A stretch of DNA of 64,000 nt from Janthinobacterium silvisoli (GTDB taxonomy: Bacteria; Pseudomonadota; Gammaproteobacteria; Burkholderiales; Burkholderiaceae_D). This document shows, piece after piece, positions 16,827 through 26,310 of the stretch. The stretch lies in assembly GCF_014200725.1 (NCBI RefSeq), contig NZ_JACHCL010000002.1:434001-498000 (forward strand), written 5' to 3'. The position numbers and the translations under genes were made by a program. The notes under the pieces were generated by a model. It saw nothing but the letters and a program-made list of their open reading frames with translations, did not search any database and was not told the DNA's origin. Each line of letters begins with the position of its first letter. Within the stretch, counting starts at the first letter, position 1.

Positions 16827-16893
16827 AGATAATCCTTCCTGGTGATTAGTACCGTCTATTGATCATCCCCGCCATAGCATAGCGTCACCATTT

Positions 16894-17844
16894 TCATTTT
16901 TCCGATTTCAGGTAAGCCCGTAATCCATGCGTCAGGACAAAAGGAAATACGCTCGCATGGTCTTCATCTTCGAATACGCGCAAGCGCGTTTTCAGGTTCG
17001 GGAACTTGTGCGATGTCAGTTTTCCGTCAAACTCGCGCAAGTCCGCCACCATGTCGGCGTCTTCCTCCGAGCGCGAGCGTTTTTTTCCTGGCGCCAGCTT
17101 TTCCAGGCCGCCGATGCCAAAAAATACCGACGCAGGAAGATCCTTGTGACTGGCGGCATACGCCTGCTCACGGTCAAACATCACGCCGGCGTCATACCAC
17201 AGCGACGGGCTGCCCAGGATGTAGTGCTCGAAGGTCCGCGGCTCGGTCAGCAGGAATTGCAAGCCCAGCAGACTGCCGTAGGAATGGCCTATGAAAACCT
17301 TGCGCTGCATGTTCACGCGATAACGCTGGGCGATGAATGGAAACACTTCTCCCGAGATGAACTGGGCATAGGCCTTGGCCTCGCCAAACGCGGGTTGCCG
17401 TCCCGGCATATCAGAGCGGTAATCATGCTTGCGCGGAATGGTTGGCGTGTAATCGCGGCGGCGGCTGTACACCCCACTGTCGCCATTGGCGTACGACAGG
17501 CCGACCACCACCACCTCTTCCATCCCCGCATGCTTGCTCAGGCGCTGAGTAATATTGCGTACGACGGGAAACGCATAATTGGCGTCAACCACGAACAATA
17601 CCGGATAACGCTTATTTCCCTCACGATAGGAATCGGGCAAGGCCACATATACCTGGTAATCCCGCTTCAAGGCTTGCGCATGGATATCGCGCACTTCCGT
17701 ATTATCAAGAACATAGGCAGACGGTGCGCCGGCCGTGCTAGCGGCATGGGCACTACTTAAAAGACAACTTAACGCAAGCAGCACGCCCAGCAATGTCGAT
17801 GCCAGGACTTTCAGAGCAAAGAAATTCAAACAAGCCTCGTCCAT
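16894..17844 (-). CDS. Secreted alpha/beta-hydrolase of the esterase D / IroE type
   Basis: 316 residues. A hydrophobic N-terminal signal (FALKVLASTLLGVLLALSCL ... AHA) indicates export. The core matches the putative esterase family (PF00756/COG2819): YQVYVALPDSY, YPVLFVVDANYAF, nucleophile in FIGHSYGSLLG, and a C-terminal histidine in FEDEDHASVFP. Related enzymes hydrolyse siderophore trilactones or acyl esters; substrate here is unknown. I start at the ATG at 17844; an in-frame TTG lies 21 bases upstream. Stand-alone gene. Confidence 0.8.
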   Translation of the reverse strand: MDEACLNFFALKVLASTLLGVLLALSCLLSSAHAASTAGAPSAYVLDNTEVRDIHAQALKRDYQVYVALPDSYREGNKRYPVLFVVDANYAFPVVRNITQRLSKHAGMEEVVVVGLSYANGDSGVYSRRRDYTPTIPRKHDYRSDMPGRQPAFGEAKAYAQFISGEVFPFIAQRYRVNMQRKVFIGHSYGSLLGLQFLLTEPRTFEHYILGSPSLWYDAGVMFDREQAYAASHKDLPASVFFGIGGLEKLAPGKKRSRSEEDADMVADLREFDGKLTSHKFPNLKTRLRVFEDEDHASVFPFVLTHGLRAYLKSEK

Positions 17845-17886
17845 GAATATCTCGATGGCAAGCAATCGCCATCATTGAGCGGCGCG

Positions 17887-18320
17887 TCAACGTGCCGTGG
17901 CTCGATTTTCAAGCACGGCCTCCAACGCTGCCCTCACTCGATATGCCCGGCGCAGCATCCATGCGCACGGCATGCCATAGAGCAGAAACAACAGCAGCGG
18001 ACTGAACTGGCCCACGCGATGGACACCCAGCTTGCCAGCAAGAACGCAACGACCAACTGAAAGATCCAATCGCCGCGTGATGGCGACACCACCTCGCCGG
18101 AAGTGTGGTTGACCCAACCTCGCAAGGTCGCCCAGTCCCCTTCCCGCTCAAGGATGGCGGTCACTTCCATGCCAGCCTCGATAGCAGGCCAGCCCGGAAG
18201 CGTGAGCGAGTAATGCCGGCTGCTGGCCGTGGCGAAACCAAACTCGGTACACTTCCCGTGCCGGTTTTTATGGCGCTCGATAGGGAAAACCCGTTCAATT
18301 TTTACAGTCGTTGGGTACAA
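17887..18320 (-). pseudogene. Small membrane protein with apparent frameshift, unknown function
   Basis: From a TTG start (GAGG six bases upstream) the frame encodes a soluble ~90-residue region (YPTTVKIERVFPIERHKN; TLPGWPAIEAGMEVTAIL; GWVNHTSGE) and a first membrane span (FQLVVAFLLASWVSIAW). It then turns into a Cys-rich tail (SVRCCCFCSMACRAHGCC) that looks out of frame. Near 18018 another frame continues sensibly as FSPLLLFLLYGMPCAWML, RRAYRVRAALEAVLEN, to a stop at 17887. A two-span protein of about 143 residues is implied, broken by a one-base change or a sequencing error. The intact uncorrected reading would end at 17934. Confidence 0.55.
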
Positions 18321-18363
18321 CGCACGCCTCGGTTAATTCAAGAATGTGATGATAGGCAGATTG

Positions 18364-19407
18364 TTACCTGGTCGTCGGCGCTGTCAGTTGCACCAGCTTG
18401 CGCTCAACAAACGCCTGCAATTGTGGCGACAGGGTTTGCAAGCCCTTGGCACGCTCGTACGCCTGGCGCGCCTGGTCTGGATGGTTGTCTGCCTGCAAGG
18501 CAATCCCCAGACCCATCCACCAGACGCTGTTGTCGGGCGCACCCTGCAGGGCCAGCTCGTATTGTTCGGCGGCATCGTGGTAGCGCTGTTGACGCTGCAG
18601 CACGCCGGCCAAAAAGGCGCGGTATTCGCCATTATCGGCTGCGTACGGCAGGCTGCGCATCAGGGTGTCGAGCGCGGCGCTTGCGTTTTTATCGAGTTGC
18701 AGCCTGGCCAGCATCATCGCTTGCGCCGGCTGTTTCGGGTCCAGGCCCAGGCTCAGCTGCAATTGGCGCACGGCATCGTCCGGGCGCTGCGCTTCCAGCA
18801 GCAAACGGATCAGGGTTTCGCGCGCGCCCTGGTGGCGCGGGTCCAGCTGCAGGGTGTGCTGCAAACCGGCCATGGCTTCGGCCACCCTGCCATCCTGAAG
18901 ATAGCCCAGTGCGCGGCGGTACTCGTTTTCCACGCGCTGCTGCGGCGTGACTTGCTTACCTTCGATGATTTTTTCGCTGATGGCGGCAGGCACTGCTACT
19001 TTAATCAAGGGCGCCACGGCACTCTTCGCGGGTTTGGCCGTGATGCGGCGCAGCTCTTCCGGGCGATCCTTGACGGGCGCCGGTTCGGGCACTGCCACTG
19101 GCGCCACCGGTTCAGGAACCGTAACTGGTGTAGGTACTACTGCGACAACTGGCGCAGGGGCTGGGGCTGGAGCAGGCGCCGCCAAGCTGGCCACATTGAC
19201 CAGCATCGGCGGCACAGACGGACGCTTCAGGTAGACCCAGCCCAGGGCGATGGCGACGGCCGTCAAGCCAGCGGCGCCGCCAAACACCAGCGCGCGCGGC
19301 AAGCCATGCTCGCGTTCAGGAACGGAACGGATGCCCCCGGCGTCGCCACGCCCGTCGGGAGTACCGCGGGCGTCGAGGTCTTGCAGCATTTTGTTAATCA
19401 AGCTCAT
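18364..19407 (-). CDS. mshN: MSHA pilus biogenesis protein MshN (TM + TPR)
   Basis: 347 residues. Short cytoplasmic N-terminus MSLINKMLQDLDARG, a membrane span around residues 40-60 (LVFGGAAGLTAVAIALGWVY), a long Pro/Ala/Val-rich linker, then TPR-like helices (ENEYRRALGYLQDGRVAEAM; AEQYELALQGAPDN). This is the MshN layout; it is thought to help assemble the secretin and inner-membrane complex. Last gene of the msh locus, 9 bp after mshM. Confidence 0.85.
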   Translation of the reverse strand: MSLINKMLQDLDARGTPDGRGDAGGIRSVPEREHGLPRALVFGGAAGLTAVAIALGWVYLKRPSVPPMLVNVASLAAPAPAPAPAPVVAVVPTPVTVPEPVAPVAVPEPAPVKDRPEELRRITAKPAKSAVAPLIKVAVPAAISEKIIEGKQVTPQQRVENEYRRALGYLQDGRVAEAMAGLQHTLQLDPRHQGARETLIRLLLEAQRPDDAVRQLQLSLGLDPKQPAQAMMLARLQLDKNASAALDTLMRSLPYAADNGEYRAFLAGVLQRQQRYHDAAEQYELALQGAPDNSVWWMGLGIALQADNHPDQARQAYERAKGLQTLSPQLQAFVERKLVQLTAPTTR

Positions 19408-19416
19408 TTGTCATAT

Positions 19417-20304
19417 TCATTTCAATAGTATCCAGATCACGGCGGCGCCCACGGCCAGCACGGCAGCGCCAGCCAGCCCTGGCCACCAGCGCCGGCTGAC
19501 TGCCACCGTGTCGCTGGCAGCGAGCGCCACATGGCGGCGGCTCACTTGCTGCTTCCCTTCGCCATACGCTAGCATCAAGGCCTTGTGCGCCATGATGTTG
19601 ACTAGCCGCGGGATGCCGCCGCTGGCTGCATACAGGCGGGCCACGCCGCCCCGGCTGAACAGTCGGGCGCCCGCGAAGCCGGCCACGCGCAGCCGGTGCG
19701 CCACGTAAAAATCCAGGTCGTCGCGCGACAGCGGCCCCAGGTGATAGTGAAAAGTGATGCGCTGCGCCAGCTGGCGGATTTCAGGCAAGGCCAGCTTGAC
19801 GTCCAGTTCGGGCTGGCCAAACAGCACGATTTGCAGCAGCTTGCGTTTTTCCGTTTCCAGGTTGGTCAGCAAACGCAGCGCTTCCAGGCTGTCGACGGGA
19901 ATCGCTTGCGCTTCATCCAGGCACAGCAGCACGCGCTTACCCTGTGCCGCCAGGTTCAGCAGGCGCAGGTTGATGCCTTTCAGTAGCTGATGCTGGTCTG
20001 CATCTTTTTCCAGCAACACGTCGAGATCGTCGGCCAGCGCCAGGATCAGCGAACGCGGCGGCAGGTTCGGATTGGGAATATAGGCCGTGACAAAATCATC
20101 GCCCAAGGATTGCATGAACTTGCGGCACAGGAAAGTTTTCCCAGTCCCCACCTCGCCCGTGATCTTGATGAAGCCTTCGCCATTGCGCGCCGCCACCAGC
20201 AAGGTGTTCAAGGCCTTTTGCGATTGCGGGCCATTGAAAAAGAAACTGGTATCGGGCGTGAGGCCAAACGGCGGCTCGCGCAAGCCGAAATGGGCCTGGT
20301 ACAT
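19417..20304 (-). CDS. mshM: MSHA pilus biogenesis ATPase MshM (ExeA-like)
   Basis: 295-residue AAA ATPase. N-terminal YQAHFGLREPPFGLTPDTSF and Walker A TGEVGTGKTFLCRK are typical of the ExeA/MshM family, with Walker B in RVLLCLDEAQAI. A C-terminal membrane span (GLAGAAVLAVGAAVIWILL) anchors it. ExeA-type proteins help insert or multimerise the secretin through peptidoglycan. Its ATG directly abuts the mshL stop (TAAATG). Confidence 0.9.
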   Translation of the reverse strand: MYQAHFGLREPPFGLTPDTSFFFNGPQSQKALNTLLVAARNGEGFIKITGEVGTGKTFLCRKFMQSLGDDFVTAYIPNPNLPPRSLILALADDLDVLLEKDADQHQLLKGINLRLLNLAAQGKRVLLCLDEAQAIPVDSLEALRLLTNLETEKRKLLQIVLFGQPELDVKLALPEIRQLAQRITFHYHLGPLSRDDLDFYVAHRLRVAGFAGARLFSRGGVARLYAASGGIPRLVNIMAHKALMLAYGEGKQQVSRRHVALAASDTVAVSRRWWPGLAGAAVLAVGAAVIWILLK

Positions 20305-22077
20305 TTAGCGCCGCTCCGATGGGCGGCGCGGATCGAGCGCCTCGATGCGCTTGCCCGAATCGATCAAGTCTTCGTTCCAGCTATTGGCGCCATCGACGAT
20401 GGTCGGCTTGATCAGCACCACCAGTTCACGTTTCTGTATCACTTGCCCCGTGTTGCGGAACAATGCGCCCAGCACGGGAATGTCGCCGGCGCCCGGCACT
20501 TGCGAGCGGTCTGAAGTGGTTGCCTGGCGCATCAGGCCGCCGATGGCGACGATGCGGCCATCCTGGCTGCGCACCATGCTATCCATTTCCGAAGTGCTCG
20601 AGGCGGCCAGCGGCAGCTTGAGCGAACCGGCGCTGCCCAGGTCCACTTCCTTGTTGACGGTGCTGACCTGGCTGACGGACGGGTGCACGTGCAGGATGAT
20701 ATTGCCGTCGGCATCGATCTGCGGCGTCACATCCAGCACCACGCCGGAAAAGAAAGGCTGCAAGGTGACGTTGGGGCTGGTGGTGGCGCCGCTGGCCGTG
20801 GTATTGGTGGTGGTCGAGACACCCGTTACATAAAACTCGTCGGTGCCGATCTTCAGCACGGCTTTCTGGTTGTTCATGGTGGCGATACGCGGGCTCGACA
20901 GCACATGCACGGAACCTTGCGATTCCAGGAAGGAAATCATGGCGGCAAAATTGGCCGTCTGGAAAGCCAGGCCGAACATGGAGCCGGCCGAGGTGGCCGC
21001 CGAGCTCAGGCCAAAACCGCTGCTGGCCGTCAAGCCGCTGCCATTGGCCATATTCGGCGGCTGGCCGCCGTTGAATGGCAAGGGCGCCAGATTGGCACCC
21101 GGCTGGATGAAGCCGGTCGAGATGCGGTTGGTATGGCCGCTCTTGATCGATGCAAACGAGGCCCAGTTGATGCCGGTCTGGGTATTGTCATTGAGTTCCA
21201 CTTCCAGGATCTTCGCTTCCAGGATCACCTGGCGGTCGACCGACAATTGGGTCGCCTTCAGGTACAGGTCTACATTGCGCAGCTCGTCGGGCATGGCGCG
21301 GATCACGATCACGCCCGATTGCGGGCTCAGCACCACCTGGCGCCCGCCTTCCGTGCTGCCCACGATGGCTTCAAGCGAGGCTTTCAGCTCGGGCCAGAAA
21401 TCAGCTGTCGAGGTGGTGGTCAAGTTGCTGCTGTCTTGCCCCGGCCCCTGGCCCGGAACACCACTTTGCTGGTTCTGCCCGTTAGTCGGCAACGGGTTCT
21501 GGCCGTTGCCATTGCTGCCCGAGCTGGTCGGGCCTACCGAGGCCACCGAAGTGGACGATACGCGCAGGTTGGAACTGCCCTTGCGCGACCCCGTCAGGTA
21601 ATTAACGTGGAACAAGCGCGTCTGCATGGTCAGGGGCTTGATAAAGATTTGCGTGCCTTCGACCTTGTAGTCGTAGCCATACAGTTCGCGCACGGCGTCG
21701 AGCGCCTGGAACAGGGTCACGTCCTTGAGGTTGGCGGAAATCGTGCCGCCGATATCGGGATGGACCAGCATGTTGTAGCGCGTGCCAGCCACGATGGACG
21801 TGAAGAACTGGCGTGCCGGCACATTGTTGAAGGCTACGTTGAAACGTTCATCGAGCGCCTCGCGCGCCTTCGGCAATTGCTGGGCCAGGGTGGCGACGGG
21901 CGGCAGCAGCGCCGCTTCGACCGCATCCGACTGGGCGGCAGGAGAAGTCGTCGCCGCAGCGCCCTTCACGGCATCGGTGATGGCGTTGTAGGTATCGCGC
22001 TTGACGGGGGCGACATTGCAGGCCGCCAGGCCCATGCTGACGCCGATCACGGCCGCCACCTTGCTGATCTTGAACAT
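20305..22077 (-). CDS. mshL: MSHA pilus secretin MshL
   Basis: About 590 residues. Signal MFKISKVAAVIGVSMGLAAC carries a lipobox. A secretin/TonB short N-terminal domain follows (NVAFNNVPARQFFTSIVAGT), then an N1-type domain, a low-complexity Ser/Asn/Gln-rich insert (about residues 170-210), and the C-terminal secretin barrel (VLSSPRIATMNNQKAVLKIG ... VVLDVTPQIDADGNIILHVH ... MRQATTSDRSQVPGAGDIPV). It forms the outer-membrane gate of the pilus. Upstream starts at 22101 or 22107 are also in frame. Confidence 0.92.
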   Translation of the reverse strand: MFKISKVAAVIGVSMGLAACNVAPVKRDTYNAITDAVKGAAATTSPAAQSDAVEAALLPPVATLAQQLPKAREALDERFNVAFNNVPARQFFTSIVAGTRYNMLVHPDIGGTISANLKDVTLFQALDAVRELYGYDYKVEGTQIFIKPLTMQTRLFHVNYLTGSRKGSSNLRVSSTSVASVGPTSSGSNGNGQNPLPTNGQNQQSGVPGQGPGQDSSNLTTTSTADFWPELKASLEAIVGSTEGGRQVVLSPQSGVIVIRAMPDELRNVDLYLKATQLSVDRQVILEAKILEVELNDNTQTGINWASFASIKSGHTNRISTGFIQPGANLAPLPFNGGQPPNMANGSGLTASSGFGLSSAATSAGSMFGLAFQTANFAAMISFLESQGSVHVLSSPRIATMNNQKAVLKIGTDEFYVTGVSTTTNTTASGATTSPNVTLQPFFSGVVLDVTPQIDADGNIILHVHPSVSQVSTVNKEVDLGSAGSLKLPLAASSTSEMDSMVRSQDGRIVAIGGLMRQATTSDRSQVPGAGDIPVLGALFRNTGQVIQKRELVVLIKPTIVDGANSWNEDLIDSGKRIEALDPRRPSERR

Positions 22078-22112
22078 GCTTGCCTTGTATGTAATATGCA
22101 TCGCCACTTCTT

Positions 22113-22490
22113 TTACTCCTGCTTGCGGCCCACGCTTGCGCCGGGCTTGTTTTCATTCCTGGGGGCTGGATAAAGCTTGAAGGTTTCCAGCGTTTTTCCG
22201 CGCCGCAGCACTACCGCCGTGTCCTGAATCTCCACCACCACGGCGCTACCCACTTTCGATCCCTGGCGCACGATCTGGCCATCGATCACGGCCAAACGCC
22301 GTCCACCCGGCTTGTCCGATATCAGCACCGATTGCAATTGCGGCCGGGCCGGTTTGGGCGGCGCCGCCTCGCTGACGGCCGGCGCCCACAGGGCTGCCGG
22401 CGGGCGTGTGGGATCATCGATCGCCTGAGCGTAAGCAGCCTGCACGCAGCACCAGGCCAGGCCAGCACACAAAACGGAACGCAGCATCAT
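22113..22490 (-). CDS. mshK: MSHA pilus biogenesis protein MshK (PilP-like)
   Basis: 125 residues. Signal peptide (MMLRSVLCAGLAWCCVQAAY-AQ), then DDPTRPPAALW and a small beta domain (LQSVLISDKPGGRRLAVIDG, QIVRQGSKVGSAVV) of the MshK/PilP/GspC-HR kind that links the inner-membrane platform to the secretin. Start chosen at the ATG of the ATGA overlap with mshJ. Confidence 0.82.
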   Translation of the reverse strand: MMLRSVLCAGLAWCCVQAAYAQAIDDPTRPPAALWAPAVSEAAPPKPARPQLQSVLISDKPGGRRLAVIDGQIVRQGSKVGSAVVVEIQDTAVVLRRGKTLETFKLYPAPRNENKPGASVGRKQE

Positions 22491-23170
22491 AAGGCCATCC
22501 ATTTATCATCCATGCTCAGGGTATACACCGTCAGGGTCAGGGTAGCGGCAGGATAGCTGCTGGCGTCCAGATGCGCCTTGCCCCAGAACACCTGGGTCGG
22601 CATGGTTTGCAGCGCCTGCATATAGTTGACCATCTCGCCATAACTACCTTGCACCACCACTTCCACGCCATGCCGGTGCAAGACTGCCGTAGCGACAGCG
22701 GGTGCACCTGCAGCAGGCGTTGCAGCAGCCACCGGCGGCGGCTGCCCGATCGTGTCGCTAGGCAAGGTCGTCAGCGACACCAGACGCAATTGCGCATGCT
22801 GACGCAGCAGGCTTTCCAGCAAGGTAAGCATGCGTTCCGGCGCCACCAGACCGTGCTGCATCTGCCGCAAATTGCGCGTCAGGTCCGACGTTTCCTTGAG
22901 CAGTGCTTCCAGCCGGGTCCGTGCCAGCTGGTCCGGGTCCACGCTATGGGCAGTCAAGGTGAGCGCGATTTCCTGGTTCGTCGTGCCGATCAGGGTTTGC
23001 GTTTGTGCAATACTGGCGCCCAGTCTGGCGTAGCTGGCCAGCAAGGGCGTGAGCAGCCAGAAATAAAACAGGAAAATCAGCACGGCAACGGCGGCCAGGA
23101 AGACCATGGAGCGCTCGCGCAGGCTGAGGGCGTCGAAAGTGGCCGCCCATTTTTTCAGTTTTGCCAGCAT
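22487..23170 (-). CDS. mshJ: MSHA pilus biogenesis protein MshJ (PilO/GspM-like)
   Basis: 227-residue bitopic inner-membrane protein: short cytoplasmic MLAKLKKWAATFDALSLRER, one span (VFLAAVAVLIFLFYFWLL), coiled-coil segment (about residues 50-110) and a small periplasmic domain. This is the PilO/GspM layout of type IV filament platforms. Overlaps its neighbours on both sides (TGATG with mshI2, ATGA with mshK). Confidence 0.85.
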   Translation of the reverse strand: MLAKLKKWAATFDALSLRERSMVFLAAVAVLIFLFYFWLLTPLLASYARLGASIAQTQTLIGTTNQEIALTLTAHSVDPDQLARTRLEALLKETSDLTRNLRQMQHGLVAPERMLTLLESLLRQHAQLRLVSLTTLPSDTIGQPPPVAAATPAAGAPAVATAVLHRHGVEVVVQGSYGEMVNYMQALQTMPTQVFWGKAHLDASSYPAATLTLTVYTLSMDDKWMAL

Positions 23171-23856
23171 CAGTGCTGCCCTCCCGCTTGCGGTGCTGGC
23201 GCTGATGCAGCAGCCTCGGCTGCTGTACGCGTCGATTGCAGGCTGAACACCACATAAGGCGCTGCTTTGACGCTCTTGCCATCGGCAGGCGGCGCATTTA
23301 CTGCTGCATCGGGCGGCCCGATATCGAGGCTGGCAAAGGTTTTCCCCTTGAACACGTCTTGCTGGCCCACGCGATTGATATAGGCTGGCAGCAGCGAGGC
23401 ATGCAGGGCGCGTCCTTCCAGGCCGATTTCATTACCGGCGCCGCTGATACTCACACGCGTCAGCCAGACGCCTTCCACCCTGGCCTGCGCCAGCGCGCGG
23501 AAGTAGCCGGCATAGCCCTGTGTATTGCCCAGTTCACCACGTCCCAGGATGCCGGTCGCATCCTGCACCAGTTTCTGCTGCGCCTCGGCAGCGGCCAGTT
23601 GCTGTGCCACCGCAGGATCCTTATGGCGTGGCGGAAAATCTTGCAGGGCCTTGTCACGCCGCGCTTCGCTCTGCGCCAGCTCAGCCTTGATGGCGCTTTC
23701 CTGCTGTTCCAGTGCGGCTACCTTGCGCTGTCCATACAGGCTCAGCGCCAGCAAGCCGGCGAACAGCAAGCCCAGGCACTGGCTGGCGGCGCGCGCCGAT
23801 ATCTGGTGTTTTTGCCGTTCGAACTTGGGGTTGAACAGATTGATTTGCTGGCTCAT
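23170..23856 (-). CDS. mshI2: MSHA pilus biogenesis PilN-like protein (MshI2)
   Basis: 228 residues. Begins with MSQQINLFNPKF, the PilN N-terminal motif (INL.NP) that binds the PilM-like partner, then a membrane span (LGLLFAGLLALSLYG), a coiled coil rich in Glu/Ala, and a periplasmic ferredoxin-like region. Forms the platform with MshI and MshJ. Confidence 0.85.
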   Translation of the reverse strand: MSQQINLFNPKFERQKHQISARAASQCLGLLFAGLLALSLYGQRKVAALEQQESAIKAELAQSEARRDKALQDFPPRHKDPAVAQQLAAAEAQQKLVQDATGILGRGELGNTQGYAGYFRALAQARVEGVWLTRVSISGAGNEIGLEGRALHASLLPAYINRVGQQDVFKGKTFASLDIGPPDAAVNAPPADGKSVKAAPYVVFSLQSTRTAAEAAASAPAPQAGGQH

Positions 23857-24824
23857 GGCCCCTTCCCTTCGGCATGGCCGCCACTACGGCTTTCATCGCG
23901 CAGGGCCGTGCCCAGCGCCAGGAAGTAGCGTGCCTGTATCAAGGGATTACGCAATTCGGCAACTTCGCTGAAATCGAAAATGGTGTCCAGGTCCAGGCGC
24001 TCCACCGGCATGTAGAGATTGTCGGCCAGATAGCCGTGCAAGCCATCGGCACCGGCTGCCATCAGCATCAGGCGCGACAGGGAAATGAAATGGAACTGGC
24101 GGTCGAAATGGTCGAACGAGCGCTGCAATTCCAGGGTGATGCGGTCGTAATACTGGCTGGCCTGGTCCGATTGCAGCTGCGCCAGTTTCACGTCGATGCG
24201 GCGCGCCTGGTACAGCTCGCCATCGAAACTCATCGTCAGCAAGCCGCCGTCACCGTCAAAGAACAGCATGGCCAGGCCGCGCCCCGGCGTTTCCAGCAAG
24301 GTGGCGATATTACGCTGGGCCATTTCGGGAATGTCAATCACGGACAGGGCGAGCTTGCACTCGCCATACAGCGCCTGGCGGCGCGACACGGCGGCGTTGC
24401 GCGCGGCAACGGCAAACACATTGCTGCCGCGCTGGGTGGCGTTCGCATCGCCGGGAATATCGAACACATCGATGGTGGCGTCGGCCAGCGGAAAATCGAG
24501 CATATCTTTCAGCCGCCAGCCGACGGCCGTCTTCAGTTCTTCGCGCGGCACGGCGGGCGCTTCCACCGACAGCAATTGGTACTCGCCCGCCGCCAGCACG
24601 GTCGTACAGCGGTAGGATGCGGCCTGTAATTCCTTGGCCAATTTATCGAGCACATCTGCCGGCGCGGGACGCACGCCCGGCTGAAATGCCACGCGCCTGA
24701 CCAGCGGTTTGCCTTGCTGCTCACCCTGCCTTTGGCGCACGACCACGGCGGCGCTCACGCCTTCGCTATCAAATGCCGTCGCCAGCCATCCCTCTTGTTT
24801 TTTTACTCTAGCGAATAAACCCAT
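23853..24824 (-). CDS. mshI: MSHA pilus biogenesis protein MshI (PilM-like)
   Basis: 323 residues from the ATG at 24824 (MGLFARVKKQEGWLATAF). Actin-like PilM/MshI fold: ELKTAVGWRLKDMLDFP, LSVIDIPEMAQRNI, MLFFDGDGGLLTMSFDGELY, and QLQSDQASQYYDRITLELQR. Cytoplasmic partner of the PilN-like protein. First gene of the mshI-N unit; the 137-bp AT-rich gap upstream (24825-24961) probably carries its promoter, though no clear -35/-10 pair stands out. Confidence 0.85.
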   Translation of the reverse strand: MGLFARVKKQEGWLATAFDSEGVSAAVVVRQRQGEQQGKPLVRRVAFQPGVRPAPADVLDKLAKELQAASYRCTTVLAAGEYQLLSVEAPAVPREELKTAVGWRLKDMLDFPLADATIDVFDIPGDANATQRGSNVFAVAARNAAVSRRQALYGECKLALSVIDIPEMAQRNIATLLETPGRGLAMLFFDGDGGLLTMSFDGELYQARRIDVKLAQLQSDQASQYYDRITLELQRSFDHFDRQFHFISLSRLMLMAAGADGLHGYLADNLYMPVERLDLDTIFDFSEVAELRNPLIQARYFLALGTALRDESRSGGHAEGKGP

Positions 24825-24961
24825 GCGACCTGTCCAGTGTAAGTGCTTGCGCGATCTTGCTGCGCAGATAATGCATCCCGCCAATTTTAATTCATGAAAC
24901 CAATTTTGTTGTATAAAAACAATAAATTAGGCCATTTTTTCATCTTTTTTTGATCTGTCTC

Positions 24962-25417
24962 TTAATCCGACAACACCGCCTGCACACGGCGCTGAATGTA
25001 ATCAGCGTTATTGCCAGGATTCGGGCAGCCGCCCGCTCCCGGCTGGTTACAGGCAGTGGCCGTGATCTGCCAGCTGCGCAGGGTACCGGGACTGGTCGTC
25101 AAACGGCATTGCACGCTGACGGTAAAGCTGGACAGCGTCGTGCCAGCAGGCAAGGCAAACGAGGTATCGGCAAAGCAGTTGCCGCCCGTGTTCACGCGCA
25201 ACTGCTGGTACAAGCCCCACTCCAGGCCAGTGCGGGCCGCCTGGGTGACGCGCGCGCCCTGCACATCCATGGCCGAACCGGTCTGCTGGAAAGTGCTGAT
25301 ATTGACCATGGCAACGGCCAGGCCAGCCAGCACCACCAGCAGGAAGATGGCGGTGACCAGGCTGAAGCCGCGCTGGCGAATGCGGGAAAAATGCTGCATG
25401 GTGCTCATGGTGCTCAT
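24962..25417 (-). CDS. mshP: MSHA biogenesis protein MshP
   Basis: 151 residues. N-terminal segment RIRQRGFSLVTAIFLLVVLA resembles a prepilin (G then FSLV, but without the usual Glu5), which is the MshP/PilX-like minor pilin type. Three ATGs occur in a tandem ATGAGCACC repeat; the first (25417) overlaps the mshO stop (ATGA) and is used here. Last gene of the pilin part of the locus. Confidence 0.82.
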   Translation of the reverse strand: MSTMSTMQHFSRIRQRGFSLVTAIFLLVVLAGLAVAMVNISTFQQTGSAMDVQGARVTQAARTGLEWGLYQQLRVNTGGNCFADTSFALPAGTTLSSFTVSVQCRLTTSPGTLRSWQITATACNQPGAGGCPNPGNNADYIQRRVQAVLSD

Positions 25418-26310
25418 GGTGTATTGGCCACTTGTACTTGCTGCACCAGGCTCACCGTGCCCGTATTGCTGCTGGCCACGCCTAGTTTCAGCGTGATGCC
25501 GACCAGGCCACGCTGCACATTGGCCAGCTGCGTGTAGCTGAAAATGCAATCGGCGCCCTGCCCCGCCAGCAAGGCGCGCACCGGTGCAGCCACCAGCGGC
25601 GCCGCACTGGCGTCGACCGGCTGCGCAGCCTGAATCGCATAGCCCGAATAGCGGGTCAGGGTGCCACGCACGGCGTCGCAGACATAGGTGACGGGTGTCG
25701 AGACTACCTGGAAACGGTGCGACGGCGATGACATCGGTGGTTGCTGCGCAACAAAAGGATTATTGGCCAGCGTGATGCTGTTGCCAGCCACACCAGTGAC
25801 GGTGGCGCGGTTGCAGCCCGCCGCGCAGTTGTAGGCATTCGCCGGCTCATAGCCCGGTCCCAGGTTATAGACGACAATCGCGTCGCCCACCTGGATTTGC
25901 TGGCGCGCGCCCAGCGCATCGACGGGCGCGGCGCCCACCAGCGTAAAACGGTTCGGATTGGGGTAAGTGGCGGTCGCATCAAAGCCCAGCACATCGCCCA
26001 GGCCAGGCGCGTCATCGTCGCTCAGATAGCGGCCACCGGCCTTGGTCAACAGCAATTCCAGGTAGCGCCCATCGGCCGACACGCGCACGCTGTTGGGCAA
26101 GGCCAGGCGCAGATCGCGCGCGATGCGGCGCGTGGCAATATCGGCGGTATCGGCCAGGTTGGCGCGCGCCGTGGCATCGATATACCCCTGCACGGGCACG
26201 CGGATAAATACGGCGACCATGCCGCCGATAATACCGGTGATAACAATCACGATCACCAGTTCCACCAGGGTGAAGCCGCGCGTACGGCGCAGGGAAAAGG
26301 ACGTCTTCAT
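25414..26310 (-). CDS. mshO: MSHA minor pilin MshO
   Basis: 298 residues. Prepilin motif RRTRG-FTLVELVIVIVITG with Glu5 after the cleavage site; the IRVPVQGYIDATARANLADT continuation is characteristic of MshO. Large C-terminal domain with two cysteine-containing loops (YNCAAGCNR; VTYVCDAV). A minor pilin expected at or near the pilus tip. ATG at 26310 overlaps the mshD stop. Confidence 0.88.
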   Translation of the reverse strand: MKTSFSLRRTRGFTLVELVIVIVITGIIGGMVAVFIRVPVQGYIDATARANLADTADIATRRIARDLRLALPNSVRVSADGRYLELLLTKAGGRYLSDDDAPGLGDVLGFDATATYPNPNRFTLVGAAPVDALGARQQIQVGDAIVVYNLGPGYEPANAYNCAAGCNRATVTGVAGNSITLANNPFVAQQPPMSSPSHRFQVVSTPVTYVCDAVRGTLTRYSGYAIQAAQPVDASAAPLVAAPVRALLAGQGADCIFSYTQLANVQRGLVGITLKLGVASSNTGTVSLVQQVQVANTP

